This document shows, one piece after another, positions 35,144 to 42,710 of a stretch of DNA of 64,000 nucleotides. Below the pieces are notes generated by a model. That model saw nothing but the letters and a program-made list of their open reading frames with translations. It searched no databases and was not told where the DNA came from. Both the position numbers and the translations under genes were made by a program. Location of the stretch: contig NZ_BOOH01000056.1 in the NCBI RefSeq assembly GCF_016863135.1, positions 1 through 64,000 on the forward strand. The letters are read 5' to 3'. The DNA comes from Planobispora longispora (GTDB lineage Bacteria > Actinomycetota > Actinomycetes > Streptosporangiales > Streptosporangiaceae). Position 1 is the stretch's first letter, and each line of letters opens with the position of its first letter.

Positions 35144-36750
35144 GCTCCCAGTCCCTTGCCGCCGTCCTGTTCCTGCTCTTCGTCGTCGCGACGCTGGCGA
35201 TCACGTTCTGGGCCAGCCGGCAGACCAAGACGGCCGCCGACTACTACGCCGGAGGCCGGTCCTTCAGCGGCGTGCAGAACGGCCTGGCGATCGGCGGCGA
35301 CTACATGTCGGCGGCGAGCTTCCTCGGCATCGCCGGCATCATCGCGCTGTCGGGGTACGACGGCTTCCTCTACTCGATCGGTTTCCTGGTCGCCTGGCTG
35401 GTGGCGCTGCTGCTGGTCGCGGAGCTGATGCGCAACTCCGGCAAGTTCACCATGGCCGACGTGCTGGCCTTCCGGATGAGCCCGCGCCCGGTCCGCACCG
35501 CCGCGGGCGTCTCCACCATCGTCGTGTCGATCGTCTATCTGGTGGCGCAGATGCTCGGCGCGGGCGTGCTGGTCGGCCTGCTGCTCGGCGTGACCAACCC
35601 GGAGGGCAAGGCGTGGACGATCGTCGGCGTCGGCATCCTGATGATCATCTACGTGGTCGTCGGCGGCATGAAGGGCACCACCTGGGTGCAGATCGTCAAG
35701 GCCGTGCTGCTCATGGGCGGCGCGACCCTGATCACACTGCTGGTGCTGGGCAAGTACGGCTTCAACCTCTCCGGCCTGCTGGGTGACGCCGCCGCGCAGA
35801 GCGGCAAGGGCGACGCCTTCCTGGAGCCGGGCCTGAAGTACGGCACCGAGGCGCAGGGCCTGGCGGGCAAGCTCGACCTGATCAGCCTGGGCCTGGCCCT
35901 GGTGCTCGGCACGGCCGGCCTGCCGCACATCCTGATCCGCTTCTACACCGTGCCCACCGCCAAGGACGCCCGCAAGTCGGTCATCTGGGGCATCGGCATC
36001 ATCGGCTCCTTCTACCTGCTCACCCTCGTGCTGGGCTTCGGCGCGGCGGCGCTGGTCGGCGGCTCGACGATCGCGGCGCAGGACAAGGGAGGCAACACCG
36101 CGGCGCCGCTGCTCGCCCAGAAGATCGGTCAGGAGATCTTCGGCGACGTGGGCGGCACGATCCTGCTGGCCGTCATCGCGGCGGTCGCCTTCGCCACGAT
36201 CCTGGCGGTCGTGGCCGGTCTGACGCTGGCCTCCAGCTCCTCCTTCGCCCACGACCTGTACGCGCACGTGTTCAAGCGCGGCAACGTCACCGACAAGGAG
36301 GAGGTCGTGGTCGCCCGGATCTCCGCCTTCGTCATCGGCGCGGTGGCCATCGGGCTCAGCATCCTCGCCCAGGGGCAGAACGTGGCCTTCCTGGTCGCCC
36401 TGGCCTTCGCGGTGGCGGCCTCGGGCAACCTTCCGGCGATCCTCTACAGCCTGTTCTGGAAGGACTTCAACACCGCGGGCGCGGTCTCGGCCATCTACGG
36501 CGGCCTGATCTCCGCCGTGGTGCTGGTGATCTTCTCGCCGGTCGTGTCGGGCAGCGCCACCGCGCTGTTCCCCGACGCCGACTTCGCCTGGTTCCCGCTG
36601 AGCAACCCCGGTCTGGTCTCCATCCCACTCGGCTTCCTGGCCGGATGGGCCGGCACCAAGCTCAGCAAGGAGTACAACGCGGCCAAGTACGCCGAGATCG
36701 AGGTCCGCGCCCTCACCGGCGTCGGAGCCGAGAAGGCGTCCGAGCACTAG
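35140..36750 (+). CDS. actP: Cation/acetate symporter (ActP-like)
   Basis: The 536-residue SSS-family protein closely follows the ActP pattern: ADYYAGGRSFSGVQNGLAIGGDYMSAASFLGI, a segment beginning GTAGLPHILIRFYTVPTAKD, SSSFAHDLYAHVFKRG, and an AVAASGNLPAILYSLFWKDFNT segment. About 13 helices span the membrane. It imports acetate or propionate with sodium or protons. It is translationally coupled to DUF485 and preceded by a Crp-type box. With the upstream SSS pair and LytS/LytTR system it forms a carboxylate-uptake locus. Confidence 0.93.
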   Translation: MSSQSLAAVLFLLFVVATLAITFWASRQTKTAADYYAGGRSFSGVQNGLAIGGDYMSAASFLGIAGIIALSGYDGFLYSIGFLVAWLVALLLVAELMRNSGKFTMADVLAFRMSPRPVRTAAGVSTIVVSIVYLVAQMLGAGVLVGLLLGVTNPEGKAWTIVGVGILMIIYVVVGGMKGTTWVQIVKAVLLMGGATLITLLVLGKYGFNLSGLLGDAAAQSGKGDAFLEPGLKYGTEAQGLAGKLDLISLGLALVLGTAGLPHILIRFYTVPTAKDARKSVIWGIGIIGSFYLLTLVLGFGAAALVGGSTIAAQDKGGNTAAPLLAQKIGQEIFGDVGGTILLAVIAAVAFATILAVVAGLTLASSSSFAHDLYAHVFKRGNVTDKEEVVVARISAFVIGAVAIGLSILAQGQNVAFLVALAFAVAASGNLPAILYSLFWKDFNTAGAVSAIYGGLISAVVLVIFSPVVSGSATALFPDADFAWFPLSNPGLVSIPLGFLAGWAGTKLSKEYNAAKYAEIEVRALTGVGAEKASEH

Positions 36751-36776
36751 GGACGCCAAGGCCGCTCGCCATATCG

Positions 36777-36903
36777 CGGAGGGCCCCGGCCGGGACAGGC
36801 CGGGGCCCTCCGTACGTCGAGGTCAGTGGGACGCCTCGTCCGGCAGGGTGAGCTCGCCCTCGGTCGGCTTCACCTCGGCGACCGCGAGCAGCTGCCGGAG
36901 CAG
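36777..36903. repeat. Direct repeat copy A: truncated 3' end of an aldo/keto reductase gene
   Basis: About 125 bases match 40031-40156 at roughly 85-90% identity in the same orientation. On the minus strand this copy still encodes LRQLLAVAEV-PTEGELTLPDEASH, the degenerate last 24 residues of the aldo/keto reductase whose full gene ends at 40076. The copy includes the downstream terminator hairpin. It is a pseudogene fragment, and the 3' end of the adjacent membrane-protein gene reads through it in another frame. Confidence 0.85.
36780..36809. terminator. Bidirectional terminator hairpin
   Basis: A perfect 12-bp stem (AGGGCCCCGGCC / GGCCGGGGCCCT) with a six-base loop ends the actP transcript and faces the convergent membrane-protein gene. 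Confidence 0.7.
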
Positions 36904-37925
36904 GTCTCGAGCCTGCGCCGGTGGTATGCCAGCGTGGCCAGGCCCAGCGCGATCCCCCACGGCAGCCACAGCAGGGCGGGGGCGCCGCTGCCGGTGACGG
37001 GCAGTCCGTCGGGGATGATCTGCTGGTACGGCGCCATCCCGGCCGTGGTGACGGCGACGGCGACCACCGTGGCGGGGATCACGGCCAGCGCCACGGGTAC
37101 ACGCCGGCCGCCCAGGTAGGGCACCCATCGCGGCAGGACCGTGCCCCAGCGCATGGACAGCCCGAGTGTGAGCAGCGCACCGGCCACGGCGGACAGGGGA
37201 AGGCTGTAAACGACCAGCGGTCCGAGCCCCTTCGACTCCATGTCGGCCAGCAGGTCCCGGATGAACTGCCGGTCCACGCCCAGCGGGACGCCGAGGACCC
37301 ACACCGCCCGCTGCACCGCGTACGGCAGCGGCGCGACCACCGCCACCGCGGTCGCCCAGCGGCCGATCCGGGCCCAGCGCGCCGCCGAACCCGGCTCGGC
37401 GTGCGGCCGGTCGCACCGCGGGCAGCGGGGACCGCTCAGCAGCGACGCCGCCGTGCCGGCGAGCAGCGCCCCGCCGAAGGCGCACAGCAGCTGGTTCACC
37501 ACCGGCCAGTCCACGAGACCGACGTATCCCTGCAACCCGTAGGCCATGCTCTGGAGCACCCGGACGTCCGGGACCACCAGCAGCAGCGGGGCCGCCACCA
37601 CCAGGAGCACGACGGCCGCCGCCCGGCGCGGGACCCGCCCCGTCTGCGGCGATCGCGTCCGCAGAGCGGCGACCAGACCGGCCGCGCAGCCGAAGGCGAT
37701 GACGAGACCGGCCGATCCGGGCTCGGCGGCGACCAGCCAGCTCCCCATGTCCCCGCCCCTGGGGTCGCCGACGCCGAGAGGGAAGCCGGCGCCGCCGGAC
37801 GCCCAGTACACGGCGAGGGTTCCGTAGCCCAGGCACCACAGGGCGGCCGCGTAGGGGAGCAGGATCCGCAGCCGCTCCGCCACTCCGACGCCGCGCCGCC
37901 CGGTCACCACCTCCGTCGCGGTCAC
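36870..37925 (-). CDS. Polytopic membrane protein of unknown function
   Basis: The 351-residue protein has about eight to nine hydrophobic segments and one cytosolic CPRCDRP motif (a possible metal-binding CxxC, about residue 172). No named family is recognised. GTG 37925 is chosen because CAGGGGGAC precedes it and the first helix follows 15 residues on. The last residues (RRRLETCSGSCSRSPR) are encoded inside the aldo/keto reductase remnant in a different frame, so the native C-terminus was probably replaced when the module arrived. The gene is divergent from a kinase/regulator pair and may be its target. Confidence 0.75.
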   Translation of the reverse strand: MTATEVVTGRRGVGVAERLRILLPYAAALWCLGYGTLAVYWASGGAGFPLGVGDPRGGDMGSWLVAAEPGSAGLVIAFGCAAGLVAALRTRSPQTGRVPRRAAAVVLLVVAAPLLLVVPDVRVLQSMAYGLQGYVGLVDWPVVNQLLCAFGGALLAGTAASLLSGPRCPRCDRPHAEPGSAARWARIGRWATAVAVVAPLPYAVQRAVWVLGVPLGVDRQFIRDLLADMESKGLGPLVVYSLPLSAVAGALLTLGLSMRWGTVLPRWVPYLGGRRVPVALAVIPATVVAVAVTTAGMAPYQQIIPDGLPVTGSGAPALLWLPWGIALGLATLAYHRRRLETCSGSCSRSPR

Positions 37926-38127
37926 CGACGTCCCCCTGACCGGATGCCGAGCGGACCACCGGGGCGGCACGCTCCGTGGGGTGGATGCGAATGGGCCATG
38001 TCTTCTCCTGGTGTCCTCTGCCGCCCCTGTCCGGGGCACGTTCCGGACAATCGCAGCCCTCCCGGCAGCCGCGGTATCCACCGATCGGCAGATACAGACC
38101 TCATCGGGCACGCTCTATGCTGGGCCC

Positions 38128-39366
38128 GTGATCGACAGCGCGGCCACCGGCGAGCCGGAGCGAGTGGACGCCGAACGCCTCGCCGCACGTGTGCTCCTCA
38201 CCGTTGCGCCGCTGGCCGCCTCCCTCGCCCTGGCCTCGGCGCTGCATCCGGGTACGAGCCCGCTGCTGAAGGTGCCCGCCACTCTGGCACTGGGCACGCT
38301 GGGAGTGCTGGTCGCCGGAGGGCTTCGCATCCGGCGGATCCTCGGTACGGCGGTCGGCTCGGTCTCCGTCATCTCGATCGTCTGCGTCATCGTGTGGTTC
38401 ACCGGCTCGCCCCCGGGGCCCGGCGGCTCGTGGCCGCTGCTGCACGCCATGGCGCTGATGGTCATGGTGGCCCTGGCGTGCCGGTGGTCGCCGCTCCGGG
38501 AGGCCGCCGCCTCGGGCGCGCTGTCCGTGCTCGCCTCGGCGGCCCTCGGTCTCCCGATCACCGGACCGTCGCGGGGACTCTGGTGGGAGCCCGTCGCGGT
38601 CTGCGCGTTCTGGGCGCTTCCCGCGGTCGTGGGCGCCGGGGCCGGAGGGTACCTGCGCTGGCTGGACGCCCGCAGGGTCCAGGCGGTACGGCAGGCCCGC
38701 CGGGCGCAGCGCGTCCAGCTCGCCGGCGACCTGCACGATTTCGTGGCCCACGACGTCAGCGCCATGGTCGTCCAGGTCCAGGCCGCCCAGGTGCTGCTCC
38801 GCGCCGATCCCGACGAGGCGGCGAGGGTGCTGCGGCGCATCGAGTCGGACGGCACGCGCGCGCTCGCCTCGATGGACCGGACGATCAGGATGCTGCGCGA
38901 GCTGGAGTACGGCGCGGGCCCCGGCCGTACGACGTCGCCCGGCGCGAGCGAGCTGCCAGAGCTGATCGCGCGCTACGCGGACAGCGGCGCGGGGCCGATC
39001 GAGCTGGACATGGCCCCGGGACTGGACCGGGCGCTGCACCAGGAGGCGAGCACGGCCGTGTACCGCGTGGTGGTCGAGGCGCTCACGAACGTGCGCCGGC
39101 ATGCCCGTCCCGGCTGCCCGGTCACCGTCGAACTGGCCGGATCCGCGGGATCCGGCATCGTGCTCACGGTCACCGACCAGGGGGGCGATCCCGGTCAGGC
39201 GCCGCGCGGCCTCACCGGCCGGCGCCGCGGAGGAGGAGTGGGACTGACCGGCCTCGCCGAGCGGATCGAGGCGCTCGGCGGCGTCTTCAGCGCCGGGCCC
39301 GTTCCTCCGGCGGGCTGGCGGGTCCGCGCCGAGCTTCCCGCCGCTCTCCTGGAGCCGGCGCCGTGA
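38128..39366 (+). CDS. Sensor histidine kinase, HisKA_3 type
   Basis: The 412-residue kinase has about six N-terminal membrane segments (roughly 25-180). The phosphoacceptor motif is LAGDLHDFVAHDVSAMVVQ. A HATPase_c domain follows with VVEALTNVRRHARP (N box) and GVGLTGLAERI (G2 box). The GTG start at 38128 is followed by a short acidic cytosolic segment. Its stop overlaps the regulator start (GTGA), so it is paired with the next gene. It is divergent from the membrane protein, with about 200 bases between them. Confidence 0.9.
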   Translation: MIDSAATGEPERVDAERLAARVLLTVAPLAASLALASALHPGTSPLLKVPATLALGTLGVLVAGGLRIRRILGTAVGSVSVISIVCVIVWFTGSPPGPGGSWPLLHAMALMVMVALACRWSPLREAAASGALSVLASAALGLPITGPSRGLWWEPVAVCAFWALPAVVGAGAGGYLRWLDARRVQAVRQARRAQRVQLAGDLHDFVAHDVSAMVVQVQAAQVLLRADPDEAARVLRRIESDGTRALASMDRTIRMLRELEYGAGPGRTTSPGASELPELIARYADSGAGPIELDMAPGLDRALHQEASTAVYRVVVEALTNVRRHARPGCPVTVELAGSAGSGIVLTVTDQGGDPGQAPRGLTGRRRGGGVGLTGLAERIEALGGVFSAGPVPPAGWRVRAELPAALLEPAP

Positions 39367-40016
39367 CCATCCGGGTACTCATCGCCGACGATCAGGAGCA
39401 GGTCAGGTTCGGGTTCCGTACCATCCTCGGTGCCGCCCCGGACATCGAGGTGGTCGGCCAGGCCGCCGACGGCGTGGAGGCCCTGGGCCTGGCCGGACGG
39501 CTCCTGCCCGACGTGGTGATCGCCGATATCCGGATGCCCCGGATGGACGGGCTGGAACTGACCCGGCTCCTCTGCTCCCCCGGCGCGCCGGTGAGCGCGC
39601 GGGTGGTCGTGGTCACCACCTACGACCTGGACGCCTACGTGCACACGGCGCTGCGCCACGGCGCCTGCGGCTTCCTGCTCAAGCACTCGGGTCCCGGGCT
39701 GCTGGTCGAGGCCGTGCGCGCCGCGATGACCGGGGACGCCCTGATCAGCCCGTCGGTGACGGTACGGCTGCTGCGCGAGCTGTCCGGACGGGACGGGGAA
39801 CCGGCCCGGGCGCAGCCGCTGACCGGCCGAGAGCTGGACATCGTCTCCCTGGTGGCCGACGGCCGGACCAACGCGGAGATCGGCGCCGAACTGTACATCA
39901 CCGCCGGAACCGTCAAGACCCATCTCGCCCACATCCAGCGCAAGCTCGGTGTGCGCAACCGGGTCGGCATCGCCGCGTGGGCGTGGGAGACCGGTCACCG
40001 GCAGCCCGGGCGCTGA
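39363..40016 (+). CDS. NarL/FixJ response regulator
   Basis: The 217-residue regulator has a receiver (DD at 9-10, Asp in VIADIRMPRMDG at about 54, Lys in FLLKHSGPG) and a LuxR-type HTH (LTGRELDIVSLVADGRTNAEIGAELYITAGTVKTHLAHIQRKLGV). It is co-translated with the kinase. The pair plus the divergent membrane protein form a three-gene module lying between the two direct repeats. Confidence 0.92.
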   Translation: MTIRVLIADDQEQVRFGFRTILGAAPDIEVVGQAADGVEALGLAGRLLPDVVIADIRMPRMDGLELTRLLCSPGAPVSARVVVVTTYDLDAYVHTALRHGACGFLLKHSGPGLLVEAVRAAMTGDALISPSVTVRLLRELSGRDGEPARAQPLTGRELDIVSLVADGRTNAEIGAELYITAGTVKTHLAHIQRKLGVRNRVGIAAWAWETGHRQPGR

Positions 40017-40030
40017 CCGGCCCCGGAATA

Positions 40031-40156
40031 CGGAGGGCCCGGCCGGGACAGGACGGAGCCCTCCGTACGCCGAGGTCAGCGGGACGCCTCGTCCAGCAGG
40101 GCGAGCTCGTCCTCGGCCAGTTCCACCTCGGCGACCGCGAGCAGCGGCCGGAGCTG
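40031..40156. repeat. Direct repeat copy B: 3' end of the intact aldo/keto reductase gene
   Basis: This is the partner of the repeat at 36777-36903. It contains the last residues of the intact gene (LAVAEVELAEDELALLDEASR) and the downstream hairpin with CGGAGGGC / GCCCTCCG arms. Confidence 0.85.
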
Positions 40157-40999
40157 CTCGACGTCGCGGGCGCTGGCGATCGGCGCGGCCACGGTGGGCT
40201 GGGCGGCCAGCCAGGCGAGCGCGATCGTCGCCGGGACGGCGCCGTGGGCGGCGGCCACCTTCTCCAGGGCGTCCAGGACGCGGGGGCCGCGCTCGGTGGC
40301 CAGGTACGCGGAGGCCCTGGCGGCGCGCGGGCTGTCGACCTCGACGCCGGGCCGGTACTTGCCGGTCAGGAAGCCGCGGGCCAGCCCGTAGTACGGCGTG
40401 CTGGTCAGCCCGGCTCCGGCCACCACCTCCCGAAGGGCGCCCTCGTAGTCGCGCTCCACCAGGTTGTACTGCTGCTGCAGCACCCCGTAGCGGGCCAGGC
40501 CCTCCCGCTCGGAGACGGCCAGCGCCTCGGCCAGCCGGTCGGCCTCGTAGTTGGAGGCGCCGATGTTGCGGATCTTGCCCTCGCGGATGAGCGCGTCGAA
40601 CGTGCCGAGGGTCTCCTCCAGCGGGGTCTCGTCGTCGTCGAGGTGTGCCCAGTACAGGTCGATGTAGTCGGTCCCCAGGCGGCGGAGCGAGTCTTCCACG
40701 GCCGCGCGGATGTTCGCCGCCGACAGCCCCGGACGGCTGTCCAGCATGCCGACCTTGGTCGCCAGCACGATCTGGTCGCGGTTGCGGCGGGCGGTCATCC
40801 ACTCGCCGATGATCGCCTCCGACTCGCCGCCCACGTGCCCCGGAGCCCAGCTGGAGTAGACGTCGGCGGTGTCGATGAAGTTGCCGCCCGCTTCGACGTA
40901 GGCGTCCAGGACGGCGAAGGAGGCGTCCCGGTCGGCGGTCCAGCCGAAGACATTGCCGCCGAGGCAGAGCGGGAAGAGGTTCAGCTCAGAAAAGCTCAT
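40076..40999 (-). CDS. Aldo/keto reductase
   Basis: The 307-residue NADPH-dependent reductase has the family barrel. The catalytic Asp and Tyr are in NFIDTADVYSSW (about 43-54), the Lys in IVLATKVGML and the His in DYIDLYWAHLDD. ATG 40999 is preferred over the GTG nine bases earlier because GAGTGG lies at ribosome-site distance. The substrate is unknown. Its 3' end is the source or twin of a second truncated copy 3.2 kb to the left. Confidence 0.88.
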   Translation of the reverse strand: MSFSELNLFPLCLGGNVFGWTADRDASFAVLDAYVEAGGNFIDTADVYSSWAPGHVGGESEAIIGEWMTARRNRDQIVLATKVGMLDSRPGLSAANIRAAVEDSLRRLGTDYIDLYWAHLDDDETPLEETLGTFDALIREGKIRNIGASNYEADRLAEALAVSEREGLARYGVLQQQYNLVERDYEGALREVVAGAGLTSTPYYGLARGFLTGKYRPGVEVDSPRAARASAYLATERGPRVLDALEKVAAAHGAVPATIALAWLAAQPTVAAPIASARDVEQLRPLLAVAEVELAEDELALLDEASR

Positions 41000-41010
41000 G
41001 GTCGCCACTC

Positions 41011-41024
41011 TATTGGCGAATAGT
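41011..41024. promoter_or_regulatory. Operator-like inverted repeat
   Basis: CTATT-GGCG-AATAG lies just upstream of the aldo/keto reductase start in the divergent promoter shared with the esterase gene. Confidence 0.3.
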
Positions 41025-41101
41025 CACTCACATTCGGGGCAGCCGCCGAGATCGTCGGAACACTATTATGTGCCACGTCAATAAGGCGGTCGGAGGCTCC
41101 C

Positions 41102-42160
41102 ATGGCACCCGGTTCACGGCTACGCGGCTTCATCGTCGGAGCCGTGGTCGCGGCCGGGCTGTTCGTCCTGGTCGTGGCCGCCGCGATCGCGCTGATCACC
41201 ACCCAGCGCGACCCGGCCGCCGGGCCGGGCCGGTCCCCGGCCGCCGAGGGGCCGGACGGGACGTCCGGGCGGCCGGAGGAGACCTCGCGGCCCCGGGAGC
41301 CCGAGGGGATCGAGGTGGTCAAGGAGCGGCGGCTCAGCGAGCGCCGGATGGAGCTGACCCTGCGCTCCGACGCCCTCGGCGACCTCACCACGGTACGGCT
41401 GCTGCTGCCCGAGGGCTGGTCCGCGGACTCGGGGAAGACCTGGCCGTCGCTGTGGCTGCTCCACGGGGGCCTGGACGACTATCGGGCGTGGTCGCGATCG
41501 GACGCCGAGGAGCTGACCGAAGACGCGCCGGTGATCGTGGTGATGCCCGACGGAGGCAAGTGCGGCAGCTACTCCGACTGGCACAACGGCGGCGACGGCG
41601 GCCGGCCCCGCTGGGCGACCTACCACCTGAAGGAGCTGCTGCCGCTGCTGGAGAGCCGCTACGCGGCGGGCGGGGAACGGGCGATCGCCGGGTACTCGAT
41701 GGGCGGCCAGGGCGCGATGCTCTACGCCGCGACCGGGAGGTTCAAGGCCGCCGCCTCCTTCAGCGGGGCCGTGCACACCCTGCTGCCCGGGGTGGACATC
41801 GCCGTGATGCTCGGCACCACCGCGGGCTGCTTCGGCACCGACTGGAAGCGCATCTGGGGCGACCCGCGCGGCGACCGGGAGGTCTGGGAGGAGCACAACC
41901 CCTACCACCAGGCGGACAAGCTCCGGGGCGTCCGCCTCTACGTGGCGGCGGGCGACGGGAGCAAGCGGGAGGGCGAGCTCTTCGGCGACGTCACCGAGGA
42001 ACTCGCCCACAAGGCGGCCACCGCGTTCGCGGACCGGCTCAAGGAGCTCGGCATCCCCGTCGAGACGCACTTCTACGAGGGCCGCCACAACATGACCTAC
42101 TGGAACCGGGAGCTGCGCCGGGCCCTGCCCGTGCTCCTGGAGTCCGTCGGGGCCCGCTGA
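41102..42160 (+). CDS. Membrane-anchored or exported alpha/beta-hydrolase, esterase-D/Ag85-like
   Basis: The 352-residue protein has one N-terminal hydrophobic segment (about 8-33) followed by a Pro/Gly/Glu-rich linker, so it is anchored outside or secreted. The hydrolase domain has the nucleophile elbow GYSMGGQG (about 200). The motif DWHNGGDGGRPRWATYHLKELLPLLESRY resembles esterase D and mycolyltransferase-like proteins, and the catalytic His lies in EGRHNMTYW near the C-terminus. The only Cys residues (GGKCGSYS and TTAGCFGTDW) could form a disulfide. A good ribosome site (GGAGG) precedes ATG 41102. The substrate is unknown; acyl transfer or ester cleavage at the envelope is likely. Confidence 0.85.
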   Translation: MAPGSRLRGFIVGAVVAAGLFVLVVAAAIALITTQRDPAAGPGRSPAAEGPDGTSGRPEETSRPREPEGIEVVKERRLSERRMELTLRSDALGDLTTVRLLLPEGWSADSGKTWPSLWLLHGGLDDYRAWSRSDAEELTEDAPVIVVMPDGGKCGSYSDWHNGGDGGRPRWATYHLKELLPLLESRYAAGGERAIAGYSMGGQGAMLYAATGRFKAAASFSGAVHTLLPGVDIAVMLGTTAGCFGTDWKRIWGDPRGDREVWEEHNPYHQADKLRGVRLYVAAGDGSKREGELFGDVTEELAHKAATAFADRLKELGIPVETHFYEGRHNMTYWNRELRRALPVLLESVGAR

Positions 42161-42176
42161 CCGGCCCACTTCGGCG

Positions 42177-42470
42177 CCGCCGCAGGGCCGTCATCAGGGC
42201 CGGATCGGCGGCGGCGCCGAAGAAGGCCCGGTCGGCCGCCTCGACGGCGGCGATGGCCTCCTGGGCGAGCTGCTCGCCCTGCTCGGTGACCCGCAGCAGC
42301 CGGGCCCGGGTGCCGGACGGGTCGACCTCGCGCCGGAGCAGGTCCTTGGCCTCCAGTCTCCGCAGCACCTGCGAGGTCATCTTCACGTCGGTGCCCGCGG
42401 CGGTGGCCAGGCTGAGCTGGTTCGGGCTCTGCCCGACCGGCTGAAGCCCCGCGGGTCCGGTCAGCCGATC
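42177..42470 (-). pseudogene. MarR-family regulator remnant
   Basis: An open frame of about 98 codons encodes the middle and end of a MarR regulator: PNQLSLATAAGTDVKMTSQVLRRLEAKDLLRREVDPSGTRARLLRVTEQGEQLAQEAIAAVEAADRAFF. The first 40 or so residues expected for the family are absent. The frame also has no proper stop, running on into the convergent esterase gene. The left portion abuts another orphan fragment ending at 42461. This looks like a deletion remnant. Confidence 0.7.
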
Positions 42471-42710
42471 TCGCGCAGTGTGGCGATGAGCGTGCTGAGG
42501 GCGCCGCGGGCGTTCAGCAGGGCGAGAGCCTGCGATTCGGTGACGCGGACGTCGTGCAGGCGCAGCACGGAAGCCGGGCGCTCAAGACGACGGCTCGGCG
42601 CATCCACGCGTCGGCAGGGCCTCTGGCCGGATCGACGGGATGACGGGCCGCGGCCCGTCCGACGCGGTGCGACGGATCCCCGACCCGCGGCCGGGACCGG
42701 GAACCCTCCC
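42461..42710. other. Decayed interval with an orphan C-terminal fragment
   Basis: On the minus strand a frame ending at the stop at 42461-42463 encodes RLHDVRVTESQALALL and then NARGALSTLIATLREIG. It looks protein-like but has no recognisable start or family. The rest, up to the wax-ester synthase stop, is GC-rich without a supported gene. Together with the MarR remnant it suggests past deletion between 42.1 and 42.7 kb. Confidence 0.35.

Noticed and set aside
36777..40156. Insertion sequence or transposon with target-site duplication
   Set aside because: The repeats are about 125 bases and derived from a gene end, much longer than a target duplication; no transposase or terminal inverted repeats were found.
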